Virus record (IMG/VR): IMGVR_UViG_3300017992_000005
Location: 1-39,747 of that record
Length of the DNA: 39,747 bases
Reading direction: 5' to 3' (one strand)
Origin: a virus
The translations under genes and the position numbers were made by a program. The notes below the pieces were generated by a model that did not search any database, was not told the origin of the DNA, and saw only the letters and a program-made list of their open reading frames with translations. This document shows positions 8,804 through 17,077 of the stretch, piece after piece. Every line of letters begins with the position of its first letter. The first letter of the stretch is position 1.

Positions 8804-9703
8804 ATGGCTTGCCGGTGGACCTTCCGAGATATTCGCGGCGAGACGCTTCAGCTCTACCCGCCGCACTATTACCTTTATGGCACCTCGGGGACGGGAATTG
8901 CCAAGACCGTGCACCTGACCCAAGTGGGCGCCTATCAGGACGGCGTCGTTGAGGCTCATGCCCGACGGGATCCACGGGTGATGCAATTCGCCTTTGACGT
9001 GATCGCTGACACATGGGCCGAGCTGCCGACGCTCCGCGACGAGCTCTATTTCATGTTCGCGGACGCCTACAACGGGTGCTACGCCCACGCGCTACGTGAG
9101 GACGGATCCGAGCGAGAGATCCTGGCGCGGCTCATTGGCGCGCTCGATATGCCGCTAACGGCCGGGCAAGATGGGCTTTGCCACCAGCGCGTTGTGCTCA
9201 GCCTCCAGGCGAACGACCCCAACTTTTACGACCCGAACGCTACGACCTGGGTCTACGAGCTGGGCGCGGGCTCTAGTTCGTGGGCCTATTCGCTGGGCTT
9301 CTCGGCCGGATTCGGCGCGGCGACGATTGATCTGACCGAGGTCCGCCCCTATTTCGGCCATCACAAAGGCTGGCCCATCATCACGGTAACTGGCCCTGCG
9401 GACGGGCTCATCATCGAGAACGAGACCACCGACGAACTGCTCGACCTCGACGATAAGAGCTATGACATCGCGGCGAGCGAGGTGGTCACGTTCGACCTTC
9501 GGCCTCGCTACAAGACCATCGAGTCCTCCACCGACGGCGATATCCTGGAGTATCTTTCTGACGATTCGGACCTGGGGACGTTTCATCTAGCGCCCCATCC
9601 CGAGGCCAACGGCGGGCTCAACCAAATGCATATCGAATGCAGCAGCGCAACCAATGAGACGCAGATCGTGGTTCAGTTCAACACCCAATATGCGGGAGTG
9701 TAA
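8804..9703 (+). CDS. Distal tail protein (Dit-like)
   Basis: 299 residues, starting one base after the tape measure stop. An N-terminal domain (about 1-140) carries strands and the HARRDPRVMQFAFDVIADTW segment, resembling the ring-forming domain of Dit proteins. The C-terminal half is beta-rich with DLTEVRPYFGHHKGWPIITV, as in galectin-like Dit C-domains. Position immediately after the tape measure is the standard Dit position. It would form the hub ring at the tail tip. Confidence 0.75.
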   Translation: MACRWTFRDIRGETLQLYPPHYYLYGTSGTGIAKTVHLTQVGAYQDGVVEAHARRDPRVMQFAFDVIADTWAELPTLRDELYFMFADAYNGCYAHALREDGSEREILARLIGALDMPLTAGQDGLCHQRVVLSLQANDPNFYDPNATTWVYELGAGSSSWAYSLGFSAGFGAATIDLTEVRPYFGHHKGWPIITVTGPADGLIIENETTDELLDLDDKSYDIAASEVVTFDLRPRYKTIESSTDGDILEYLSDDSDLGTFHLAPHPEANGGLNQMHIECSSATNETQIVVQFNTQYAGV

Positions 9704-9706
9704 GAC

Positions 9707-10921
9707 ATGGCAGAACTATCGTTCCCTTGGCCCGACACGACGACCCCAGGCCCGCAGGTGGGCGACGGGCGCCCCTACACAAACGCCGAATGGCGCAAGT
9801 TTTGGCGCCTGGTGTTCTCTCGCGGCTACCCTGACGAGTATGGCGTGCTCCCGCTGCATTCGAGCGGCGTGCTTGACACGTTGGAGGTGAGCAGCGACGA
9901 CGACAACGAGGTAACAGTCGCCACCGGTGCAGCGGTCGTCGCTGGATTCGCCTACATGAACGACGCCAGCCTTGACCTGACGGTGGCCAGCGCCCCGGCT
10001 GGCCAGACGCGCAAGGACTATGTGGTGCTCCGCGTCGATTGGAGCGGCGGCGACCAGTACACCGTCCGAGCGGACGCACTAGAAGGATCGTCCGGCTCGT
10101 ACCCCTCGCTCACCCAAACAGACGCCACGACCTGGGAGATCGCGCTCGCGGGCTACACGGTCAACGATGCTGGCGAGATCAGCGGCATAGAGGATCTGCG
10201 CGACTATACCCGCATGGCCACGATGGTCGATACCGACATGCTGGCCGATGACGCGATAACGACGGCCAAGATCGCAGACGATGCGGTCGATACGGACCAG
10301 ATTGCGGCGGGGGCGGTGGACACGGACCAGCTTGCCGCCGACTCTGTGACCGCCGACAAGATCGCCACCGGCGCGGTGGGCAGCTCGGAAATCGCCTCGG
10401 GCGCGGTGGATACCGCCGAGCTGGCGAACACATCGGTAACGCTGGCCAAGATGGACAACGACTCGGTTGGCACCCTCAAGATCGTTGACGAGGCGGTGAC
10501 GAACGCCAAGCTCGACCCGGATTGCAAGCGGATCAAGGGCGAAATCATCATGTGGTCGGGGACGCTGGGCGGTTCGGACGGCGACAGACCCATTGACCCA
10601 GACAGCTCGACGGCCATCGAGGAATGGCACGTCTGCAATGGCGATACCGTCAACGGTGTGGCGACGCCCAACCTGGAGGACAAGTTTATCGTGGGTGCGG
10701 GCAACAGCTATGCGCTGGCGGCAACGGGCGGCGCGGCGTCGCATACTCACGCGGCCGGTACGCTGGCACTGAGCGGCCCGACCGTCGTCGACTACATGAC
10801 GGCGGGCGGGAACGAAGTCGCAGACACTTCTCATGCACACACGGTCAGCGGATCCACGGCCAGCGGCTCTACCCTGCCGCCCTACTATGCGCTGCTTTTC
10901 CTCTGCTACGTGGGCAGCTAG
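9707..10921 (+). CDS. Tail fibre / baseplate protein with collar-like C-terminus
   Basis: 404 residues. The N-terminus (about 1-170) looks like a baseplate-binding domain. Residues about 174-270 form short repeats (DDAVDTDQIAAGAVDTDQL and similar) typical of slender trimeric fibre shafts. The C-terminus ends in PPYYALLFLCYVGS and contains HTHAAG and HAHTVSG motifs; paired H-x-H motifs in phage tips often bind iron or zinc. Together these match the tail collar family. Likely a host-contact fibre at the tail tip. Confidence 0.8.
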   Translation: MAELSFPWPDTTTPGPQVGDGRPYTNAEWRKFWRLVFSRGYPDEYGVLPLHSSGVLDTLEVSSDDDNEVTVATGAAVVAGFAYMNDASLDLTVASAPAGQTRKDYVVLRVDWSGGDQYTVRADALEGSSGSYPSLTQTDATTWEIALAGYTVNDAGEISGIEDLRDYTRMATMVDTDMLADDAITTAKIADDAVDTDQIAAGAVDTDQLAADSVTADKIATGAVGSSEIASGAVDTAELANTSVTLAKMDNDSVGTLKIVDEAVTNAKLDPDCKRIKGEIIMWSGTLGGSDGDRPIDPDSSTAIEEWHVCNGDTVNGVATPNLEDKFIVGAGNSYALAATGGAASHTHAAGTLALSGPTVVDYMTAGGNEVADTSHAHTVSGSTASGSTLPPYYALLFLCYVGS

Positions 10922-10924
10922 CCG

Positions 10925-12016
10925 ATGCTCGTTCAGCACAAGGTCATCCTCAACGATACGACGGGCGCGGCCCAGTCGCCGGTCTTTACCGACTGGGAGA
11001 GCCTGACCTACACGCGCCAGAACAACGGCGCCGGGCCGTACATCCTGCAAATCGGCGGCGACCAATTCGCCGAGCAGGACGCCAGTGCGCTCCGTTCCCT
11101 CTTTGACCTCGACTACCAGGTCGAGGTCTGGCGACGCATCCCCGAGTCGGGCCTCGATTGGTATCTCGAATATGAGGGCTTTCACCGGCAGCCGCGAATC
11201 TGGCGAGACGAGAACGGCTGGCACTTTCAGAGCAAGGGATACGAGTACCCGCACCTGCTTTGGCGTCGGATCATCGCCCAGGCCGCGGGCAGCGACGAAA
11301 GCACCAAGTCGGACAAGGCCGAGACGGTCATCAAAGAGTACGTCGATGAGAACGCCGGGCCGGGCGCCGGGGCGCGGGCATTCTCGGGCCTGACCATCGA
11401 GGCCGACGGCGCAGGCGGCAACACCTGGAGCGGCACGGGAATCGGCAAGAACCTCCTGGAGCAATGTCAGACCATCGCGCGCACTGGCGGCGGCGACTTT
11501 GACATCGTGGGCACCGGCGCGGCGACATTCGAGTTCCGCTGGTACGACGGCCAGCGCGGCACCGATCGCACAGGCTCGGTGCTCTTTGCGGTCAACTATG
11601 ACAATATGGGCGATCCCTACCTGGAGGAGATCGATGGCGGCGCGAATGCTGTCTGGGTCGTGGGGCAGGGACAGGGTGAGACGCGCCAATCCCAATGGGT
11701 GACCGACGCGACGGCCATGGCGCTCAGCCCGTGGAACCGTATCGAGGCTCACCGCGACGCCCGCGACACGAACGATACCGATGTACATGCCGAGCGCGGC
11801 AACGAGATCATCGAGCAGAACCGGGCGCGCAAAGAGCTGGGATACTCGGTGATCCAAACGCCGAGCCGCTGCTATGGCGTTCATTACTTTCTGGGCGATT
11901 TGTTCAAGACGCGGTTTCTGAGCTACGAGGTGGATCGCAAGCTGGTTAGTGTGACCGTCACGGTGGATCGAGACAACAACGAAGAGCTGATCATGGAGAC
12001 CGAAGATGCTGAATAG
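10925..12016 (+). CDS. Tail hub / minor tail protein, Gp37-like
   Basis: 363 residues. The N-terminal half carries LNDTTGAAQSPVFTDWESL, LEYEGFHRQP and WHFQSKGYEYPHLLWRRII, a pattern found in the siphovirus ReqiPepy6 Gp37-like family of baseplate hub proteins. The C-terminal half includes a WNRIEAHRDARD segment and a beta-rich domain that ends in VTVTVDRDNNEELIM. It probably plugs the tail tip and connects fibres. Its stop overlaps the next start by 11 bases. Confidence 0.7.
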   Translation: MLVQHKVILNDTTGAAQSPVFTDWESLTYTRQNNGAGPYILQIGGDQFAEQDASALRSLFDLDYQVEVWRRIPESGLDWYLEYEGFHRQPRIWRDENGWHFQSKGYEYPHLLWRRIIAQAAGSDESTKSDKAETVIKEYVDENAGPGAGARAFSGLTIEADGAGGNTWSGTGIGKNLLEQCQTIARTGGGDFDIVGTGAATFEFRWYDGQRGTDRTGSVLFAVNYDNMGDPYLEEIDGGANAVWVVGQGQGETRQSQWVTDATAMALSPWNRIEAHRDARDTNDTDVHAERGNEIIEQNRARKELGYSVIQTPSRCYGVHYFLGDLFKTRFLSYEVDRKLVSVTVTVDRDNNEELIMETEDAE

Positions 12017-12509
12017 ACCCCAGGACGCGCTCTGGAACGAAGTAGGCGATCTGAAGCGCGCGGTGCGCGACCTCCAGGCCATGGAGATTGTCAGGCCATA
12101 TTGCGTGCTCACCGCGTCGAGTGCGCCATCGATTGCCACCTCGACATGGACGGCTCTCTCTTGGGACACCGAAACTAAGAACGTCGGCGGGATGCACAGC
12201 ACAACGACCAATCCCACTCGGGTGACGGCCGCCGTCCCGGCGCTCTACACCATGAAGGGCGGCGTCGGCTGGTCGGCCTATACCAGCGGCCTGCGGGAGC
12301 TCGAGATTCGCGTCAATGGCACGATTCGGCGACGCGTGCGCCAGGAGGCCGACTCAAGCAGCGGGCAAGTCTATCACGAGATCGCGCTCGATTGGTTTCT
12401 CGACGTGGGCGACTATGCCGAGCTGTACGTCTGGCACAACCGAGGGTCGAATCTTTCGATCTTTCAGAACAACTATTCGCCGTTCTTTTCCGTCGCTCAA
12501 CTCGCATAG
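12006..12509 (+). CDS. Putative receptor-binding protein, C1q-like beta-sandwich
   Basis: 167 residues. A short N-terminal helix (DALWNEVGDLKRAVRDLQAM) that could form a trimeric coiled coil is followed by a beta-sandwich with W-T-A-L-S-W-D, HSTTTNPTRV, YTMKGGVGW and ELEIRVNG segments. This order is common to phage tail modules with the C1q/TNF-like jelly-roll fold. The protein ends with SPFFSVAQLA. Position after hub and fibre genes supports a tail-tip binding role. Receptor unknown. Confidence 0.68.
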   Translation: MLNRPQDALWNEVGDLKRAVRDLQAMEIVRPYCVLTASSAPSIATSTWTALSWDTETKNVGGMHSTTTNPTRVTAAVPALYTMKGGVGWSAYTSGLRELEIRVNGTIRRRVRQEADSSSGQVYHEIALDWFLDVGDYAELYVWHNRGSNLSIFQNNYSPFFSVAQLA

Positions 12510-12521
12510 GAGCCCCCTATC

Positions 12522-12818
12522 ATGCCAGATGACATCACGCGTGCGGACATCGACAGACTCGACGCCAAGCTGGACTCCCTATCGACGCAGCTCGCGCGGC
12601 TCCAGGCTCTCCAAGATACAGAAGCGGAGCGGTGCCCCTACAGAGAAATCCTGGCCCGAGCGGCCAACCACGTCGCGCGCCTGGAGAAAGTCGAGGCGCA
12701 TGTGGACAAAATGCGCCTAAGCTGGGCCAAGCTGGCGGGCGCTGCCGTGGTGGCGGGCGCTGTGGGTGGGATCATCGGCCAACCGCTCGCGCAGGCGTTG
12801 CAAGCACTGACACCTTGA
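12522..12818 (+). CDS. Coiled-coil protein with C-terminal membrane segment
   Basis: 98 residues. The first 70 form a predicted coiled coil (DRLDAKLDSLSTQLARLQAL and further heptads). Residues about 72-90 are hydrophobic and glycine-rich (LAGAAVVAGAVGGIIG), a single membrane helix. The architecture resembles XhlA-type hemolysin/holin accessory proteins, and it sits just upstream of the lysis region. GGAG precedes the start. A holin-partner role is possible but not shown. Confidence 0.65.
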   Translation: MPDDITRADIDRLDAKLDSLSTQLARLQALQDTEAERCPYREILARAANHVARLEKVEAHVDKMRLSWAKLAGAAVVAGAVGGIIGQPLAQALQALTP

Positions 12819-12840
12819 CAACCGAAGAGGGGAGAGGGCC

Positions 12841-13689
12841 TTGCCGAAAGAGAGATGCTGGGTTGGTCTGTCACTGGGCGATCTGCACGTAGGGAGCATG
12901 TATTCCCCGTGCCCGACAGGGTTTCTGACGAGCTATGGGTCTACCCATCGGCCCAACTTTGTGCAGGAGTACCTCAACGAATGCTTTGCCGACATGGTGG
13001 CCAGCTTGCCCCGACTCGACTTTTGCATCCTGGGCGGCGACCTGATCGACGGTGTCCAGCCTAAGAGCGAAGGGCACTACATCTGGGAGCCCGACTCGGA
13101 ATGGCAGGCTATGGCGGCGCTGGCCTTCCTAGAGCCGGTAAAAGCCAAGCTCAAGCGCGGAGCTAAGGTACTATCGGTCGAAGGCACAGAGTACCACGAC
13201 AAAAACTGCGCCGATTGGGCCGAGTACATCGCCCGCGAGATGGGGTGCGAGCCAGACGCTTTCGGTCATTGTGCCCACGACTGGATTCAGGATGGGCGTG
13301 TTGGCGGCATTCGCCTCGACATCGCCCATTGTCAGAGCTACACCATGGTCAACCGAGGAATGCCTCTAGAACGCGAGCTGCGCTATATGTTGATTGAGGC
13401 GGCTGAGCGTGAAGGGCAAACAGCCCACGGGATCATCCGCCATCACACCCACAGTTCGTGGGTAACGCATGGCGCGGGGCTACGCGAGGCCGTGGCCGTT
13501 CCAAGCTGGCAGATTCAGACGCACTATGCCAGGACCGGCAAGACACCCAACCGCATTCGGAGCGCATACATCGGCTCGGCACTGGTGAAGGTGACGCCAT
13601 CGGCGGTGGAACGCAACGACGCGCCGGTCAAGTTTGAGCGGTTGCTGTACAAGCACCCCGAGAGGGCGCCGATCGCGATAGTGGAGTAG
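12841..13689 (+). CDS. Calcineurin-like metallophosphoesterase
   Basis: 282 residues from TTG at 12841 with GAGGGGAGAGG upstream. Metallophosphoesterase motifs are visible in order: GDLHVG (Asp14, His16), GGDLIDG (about residue 60), GTEYH in place of the usual GNHE/D, and RHHTHS near residue 200. The metal ligands look intact except that the third motif is atypical. The substrate is unknown; relatives act on nucleic acid or phosphodiesters. Its location in the late region between tail and lysis genes is unusual for a phosphoesterase. Confidence 0.78.
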   Translation: MPKERCWVGLSLGDLHVGSMYSPCPTGFLTSYGSTHRPNFVQEYLNECFADMVASLPRLDFCILGGDLIDGVQPKSEGHYIWEPDSEWQAMAALAFLEPVKAKLKRGAKVLSVEGTEYHDKNCADWAEYIAREMGCEPDAFGHCAHDWIQDGRVGGIRLDIAHCQSYTMVNRGMPLERELRYMLIEAAEREGQTAHGIIRHHTHSSWVTHGAGLREAVAVPSWQIQTHYARTGKTPNRIRSAYIGSALVKVTPSAVERNDAPVKFERLLYKHPERAPIAIVE

Positions 13690-13697
13690 GAGAGGAC

Positions 13698-13976
13698 ATG
13701 CCAAAGCCAACGCCCGCGTTTTCCTTGGACGATCTCGACGCGCTGCTGGCCGCAACGCAGCGCCTAGAGGCCGACGAAGACCGAGACTGGTTCGCCGTGC
13801 GAGACCTCGTGCCAAGCTGGTGCAGCTCCGAGAGCGGCGCGCAACGCAAGCTCCGGCGGCTGGTCCAGGCCGGGAGCGTCAAGCCCGCAGGCCGCAGGAT
13901 GCTACACGGCATCCTGGACCCGGGCTCGCGGTATTCGGTGCCGACGTACCGGCTCGTTCAGGATAGCGGCGAATGA
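13698..13976 (+). CDS. Small protein, possible winged helix
   Basis: 92 residues, eight bases after the phosphoesterase gene with GGAGAGGAC in between. It has an N-terminal helix (DDLDALLAATQRLEA), then WFAVRDLVPSW, a helix QRKLRRLVQAGSVKP, and two short strands, a shape like a winged helix-turn-helix. No family is recognised. The ATGA overlap with the next gene indicates shared expression. Confidence 0.55.
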   Translation: MPKPTPAFSLDDLDALLAATQRLEADEDRDWFAVRDLVPSWCSSESGAQRKLRRLVQAGSVKPAGRRMLHGILDPGSRYSVPTYRLVQDSGE

Positions 13977-14131
13977 CCGACCCGCGAGTCGTCGCGCTAC
14001 GTCTCCAGGTCGAACGCCTGGAGCGCGAGGTCGCCGAGCTGACGGCCCAGGTGGTGCCGCTCCGCGAGACGATGGCGGCGATTCGAGAGGTTGTGAGCGA
14101 GACCGTGTATCTGCCCGGCTTGGGCAATTAA
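13973..14131 (+). CDS. Small coiled-coil protein
   Basis: 52 residues, overlapping the previous stop (ATGA). Nearly all of it is one predicted coiled coil (LRLQVERLEREVAELTAQVV), ending in YLPGLGN. Function unknown. The overlap with the upstream gene and lack of stops support it as a real gene. Confidence 0.55.
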   Translation: MTDPRVVALRLQVERLEREVAELTAQVVPLRETMAAIREVVSETVYLPGLGN

Positions 14132-14198
14132 CGTCAACGATAGTAAGGCTGGGCGTTATTATCAAAATGGCCGACATCGCTTAATAAGAGGAGGAGAG

Positions 14199-14426
14199 AT
14201 GATGGGTTGGCTATCTTGGCTTCTGAGCGCGACCAGCGCCGCGATGCTCTGGCAGATGGGCAACAAGAGTAAGTGGGGGCCACGGCTGGGCATCGCAAAT
14301 CAAGGCATCTGGATCGTATACGCGGTCGGCACCCAACAATGGGGACTGCTACCCGGTGTGCTAATTTACACCGTTGTGCATGTGCGCAACCTGATGCGTT
14401 GGGAGAAGAAAGAGGAGGAGAGATGA
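14199..14426 (+). CDS. Small membrane protein of the lysis cassette
   Basis: 75 residues; strong GAGGAGGAG ribosome site. Two or three hydrophobic segments: LSWLLSATSAAMLWQM near the N-terminus, QGIWIVYAVGTQQWGLLPG and VLIYTVVHVRNLMRW. The tail is highly charged (EKKEEER). Small proteins of this pattern are common near phage lysis genes. It may be a holin or accessory; the second membrane protein at 14581 is the other holin candidate. Confidence 0.65.
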   Translation: MMGWLSWLLSATSAAMLWQMGNKSKWGPRLGIANQGIWIVYAVGTQQWGLLPGVLIYTVVHVRNLMRWEKKEEER

Positions 14427-14584
14427 ATCTAAGCACTCAGACTATCAAAGCAAGCGAGGTATTCTCGGGCGCGACGTTCACCGTGCATCTTGTGTACGAT
14501 TGGCGAGCGCGTGTTGCGCTGGCCCTGATTCGTCTAGCCGCCTGGATTGTTGGCGCGGGCGTAGAAGTTGAGGAGGAGAGATGA
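14423..14584 (+). CDS. Small protein with amphipathic C-terminal helix
   Basis: 53 residues, starting at the ATG that overlaps the upstream TGA and preceded by GAGGAGGAG. A short beta-type N-terminus (EVFSGATFTVHLVYDW) is followed by one helix ALALIRLAAWIVGAGVEVE. Its end overlaps the next ATG. No known family. Its junctions on both sides share the same GAGGAGAGATGA sequence. Confidence 0.58.
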   Translation: MNLSTQTIKASEVFSGATFTVHLVYDWRARVALALIRLAAWIVGAGVEVEEER

Positions 14585-14889
14585 ACGAGCTTCCCGTTAC
14601 CATCAGCGGAGCGCTATCCGTAGTCGGCATGGTCGTTATCGCTGGCCTGCTGACCGAATGGGTCAAGCAGTATATCCCCGACAAGCCCTGGCGCGGCGTC
14701 GCCGTCAACTCGATATGTCTGGTGCTCTGCCTCGCCATCGCGGGCGTGTTCCAGGCCATCCAAAGCGACTGGGCACCCACCGCGCCCGAGCTGGCCAACG
14801 CGTTGCTGCTGGCGTTCGTCGCCTGCTCCATCGCGACGTTCGGCTACGAGGTGGTCGCCAACCTGATGGCGATGGTAAAGCCGCAATGA
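14581..14889 (+). CDS. Holin-like membrane protein
   Basis: 102 residues with three hydrophobic segments: about 8-28 (SGALSVVGMVVIAGLLTEWV), 42-60 (NSICLVLCLAIAGVFQAI) and 74-95 (ALLLAFVACSIATFGYEVV). Size, three-helix topology and position right before the putative lysin match phage holins. It would form membrane lesions at the end of the lytic cycle. The stop overlaps the next ATG. Confidence 0.68.
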   Translation: MNELPVTISGALSVVGMVVIAGLLTEWVKQYIPDKPWRGVAVNSICLVLCLAIAGVFQAIQSDWAPTAPELANALLLAFVACSIATFGYEVVANLMAMVKPQ

Positions 14890-16505
14890 GGACGCCACCG
14901 ACGCCCGCAATGATGGTCATGCACGACTACACCAACGTGGACCCCGCCGACCTGCCCACCTGGGGGCCGGTTGGCTCGTGGATGTGGTGGGGCTGGGACC
15001 AGCTCAACCCAGGCCAGAATGCCTACAGCTGGCCGATAGTGGACGCCTACCTTGACCGCGCCGCCGAGCTGGGCAAGCCCGTCGCGCTGAGCATGATCCC
15101 GATTCCCGGCCCGAACCAGGATACAACGCCCGATTGGGTCTACGGTGGCGGCGCTGGCTGGGACGATGGCAACGGCGGCACCTATCCCGCATGGAACTCG
15201 TGGGCCTGGGACCAAGCGTTCGCCAAGTTCGTGGCCGCGTTCGGCGAGCGGTACGACGGCGATCCCCGCGTTCACAGCGTCTGGATATGCACCGCCATGT
15301 ATGGCGAGACCGTCACCAACGCCGAGGGCTGCGATCTCAACGGGCACAACCCAGGCCGATTCTTCGCCAACGCGCTCTCCTGGTACGCCGAGGCATTCCC
15401 AACGACGCCGCTCTACATGACCTTGACCGGGCCCACCAACCGACGCGCTCTGGCGCTGATGTGCTGGGAGGCGGGCGTCAACGTCCGCTTCTGCGGCCTG
15501 GTCCGTGACGCGCGCAACCAGCACGGCATCGCTAACATGCCGCCCGGCCCAGATGGCGGGCTGATGGACATTGCCCAGGATGCGGTAGACCGCGGCCTGC
15601 CCGTCTGCTGGGAGCACGCCTATAACATCGACTCGCCGCCCGAGGCCTACTGGGCCATGATCACCGGCGCAGCCAACGGGATGGCGGTGTTTGACACCGA
15701 GATTCGCGGGCTGGATACCATCGCGGCGATCCCCGGGTTGTGGCAATGGGTGCTCGACGTGGCCAACTCACCGCCCGAGACGGTCGCCATGTGGATCGCC
15801 CGCGACACGGACACGCCGCCGCCCGGCAACCAGTATGAGAGCGGCTATCCTGGCCCGTGGGTACGCGGCGAAATCTGGGCCAACGCCATCGTAGGTGGCC
15901 GGGACTCGGCGCTCTGGCGCGGCGCGCCTGCTGGGCTGACCGAGCACATGTATGGCCACGGCGGCATCGGTCGCTGCGACGAGGACGCGCTGTTGATTGA
16001 CGCAGGGCTCCCGGACGGCAACTATCGGGCCAGCGTCATCTATGCGCCCAACGGTAACGAGACGTGGGTCGAGAGCGAGCAGGTGGTCGCCACGGTCGAT
16101 GGCATGGTAGGCCTCGCGCTGGACGGCCATTGCTGGGTCCACCGCATCGTCATTTTGCCCACCGACGACGAGCCGCCGCCACCTCCGCCCGAGCCGCCCG
16201 ACGTGAGCGAGCTAGCCGCCAAGGTCGCCGAGACGACCGAGGGTCTGCTGGCGCTGATCGATGTGGTCAATCGGCAGGACGCCGAGCTGGAAGGGCTCGA
16301 ACATACTATCGACGCCTACCTGGGGCGCATCGACGCGCTAGAGGCCAAGGTCGCCGACCTGAATGCCGACGTAGGCGACACGATGGTCACTCAGGCCAAG
16401 CAAGCTGAGGCCATCGAGGCCGTCAGTGAGGCCGTGGCCTTCGGGCGAGCACGCATCGACGCTTTGGAGGCCAAGCTGGCCAAGGTACGCGAGGCGCTAC
16501 TCTGA
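14886..16505 (+). CDS. TIM-barrel glycoside-hydrolase-like protein, candidate endolysin
   Basis: 539 residues from the ATG that overlaps the holin-like stop; a longer frame upstream is a shadow. Residues about 1-310 resemble a clan GH-A TIM barrel: SWMWWGWDQLNPGQNAYSW, KPVALSMIPIPG, a helix AKFVAAFGERYDGDPRVHSV and then WICTAMYGETV. Glu141 is a candidate acid/base and Glu243 (VCWEHAYN) a candidate nucleophile, by analogy only. A beta-rich domain follows, then a proline-rich linker (about 426-438) and a coiled-coil tail. No amidase, lysozyme or peptidase is found elsewhere in the genome, so position suggests it is the lysin. A tail-associated glycosidase is an alternative. Confidence 0.68.
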   Translation: MRTPPTPAMMVMHDYTNVDPADLPTWGPVGSWMWWGWDQLNPGQNAYSWPIVDAYLDRAAELGKPVALSMIPIPGPNQDTTPDWVYGGGAGWDDGNGGTYPAWNSWAWDQAFAKFVAAFGERYDGDPRVHSVWICTAMYGETVTNAEGCDLNGHNPGRFFANALSWYAEAFPTTPLYMTLTGPTNRRALALMCWEAGVNVRFCGLVRDARNQHGIANMPPGPDGGLMDIAQDAVDRGLPVCWEHAYNIDSPPEAYWAMITGAANGMAVFDTEIRGLDTIAAIPGLWQWVLDVANSPPETVAMWIARDTDTPPPGNQYESGYPGPWVRGEIWANAIVGGRDSALWRGAPAGLTEHMYGHGGIGRCDEDALLIDAGLPDGNYRASVIYAPNGNETWVESEQVVATVDGMVGLALDGHCWVHRIVILPTDDEPPPPPPEPPDVSELAAKVAETTEGLLALIDVVNRQDAELEGLEHTIDAYLGRIDALEAKVADLNADVGDTMVTQAKQAEAIEAVSEAVAFGRARIDALEAKLAKVREALL

Positions 16506-16597
16506 CATCCCTAGGGCCGTCGGTGCGAGTCCGGCGGCCACAACAGACGCCCCTCCCTCCGCGCGCGTACTCCCTCCCGCGCGCATACGGGGGCTAG

Positions 16598-16632
16598 GCC
16601 CGCTCGGTGGACCCTCTCCCCATCGAGCGGGC
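16598..16632 (+). terminator. Hairpin ending the late operon
   Basis: GCCCGCTCGGTGG at 16598-16610 pairs with CCATCGAGCGGGC at 16620-16632, a 13-bp stem (one G-T wobble) around a 9-base loop. It is followed by TGATTTATTAT, which is not a clean T-run. It lies 93 bases after the lysin-like gene and before the promoter at 16688, so it probably ends late transcription. Confidence 0.7.
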
Positions 16633-16687
16633 TGATTTATTATGCCTGTTAGTTGAGATGACTTTGGCAGATTGGCCCGTTTACCCC

Positions 16688-16716
16688 TTGACAAATGTGA
16701 GCACGTGTGCTATAAT
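16688..16716 (+). promoter_or_regulatory. Consensus sigma70-type promoter with operator-like palindrome
   Basis: TTGACA at 16688-16693, a 17-bp spacer and TATAAT at 16711-16716, extended by TGC just before the -10 box. The spacer holds AGCAC-GT-GTGCT (16700-16711), a short perfect inverted repeat that could be an operator. It drives the small-gene set from 16758 to 17752, including the excisionase-like gene. Confidence 0.85.
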
Positions 16717-16757
16717 ATAGCCATAAGCGGATGGGGAAACACACAAGGAGAGACACG

Positions 16758-17021
16758 ATGGCGCTTACAAGCAAGCAGGTAATCGAGCACGTTGCGAACC
16801 ACATCTATAATGATATCTATGGCGACATAGACCACTTTCAGGGGATCAAGGATCCGAAGCAGGCGTCTATCGCCTGGGCGCGGTGGATCAGCGATGGCGA
16901 GGGGTTCACCATCCACACCCCAGGCCACCAAGACGGATGGAGCGTCGTTCACGAGCACGTCACGATCTCCGAGGAGGACGCTGGCAAGGCTTACGATCTG
17001 GCTCAGAGCTGGGCGAGCTAG
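16758..17021 (+). CDS. Small hypothetical protein
   Basis: 87 residues from ATG at 16758, with AAGGAG seven bases upstream; an in-frame ATG at 16731 has no ribosome site. It is acidic and helical at both ends (ALTSKQVIEHVANHIYNDIY, SEEDAGKAYDLAQSW). No family recognised. First gene after the promoter at 16688, so it should be well expressed, possibly in the lysogen or upon induction. Confidence 0.65.
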   Translation: MALTSKQVIEHVANHIYNDIYGDIDHFQGIKDPKQASIAWARWISDGEGFTIHTPGHQDGWSVVHEHVTISEEDAGKAYDLAQSWAS

Positions 17022-17077
17022 GCGCGCTGAGCGGGGCGGGAACAACCCGCCCCCAATCATTGACAGGAGAGGGACCA

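Noticed and set aside
10079-12217. 712-codon open frame on the minus strand, antisense to fibre, hub and receptor-binding genes
   Set aside because: It lies fully opposite three well-supported tail genes. Long antisense frames arise easily in GC-rich DNA, and it has no recognisable domain.
16506-16560. Segment resembling a tRNA T-arm (GTCGG, TGCGAGT, CCGGC)
   Set aside because: Five-base-pair stem with a seven-base loop but no other tRNA part nearby, and its following bases cannot pair with the GCCACCC of the half tRNA at 18849. Probably chance.
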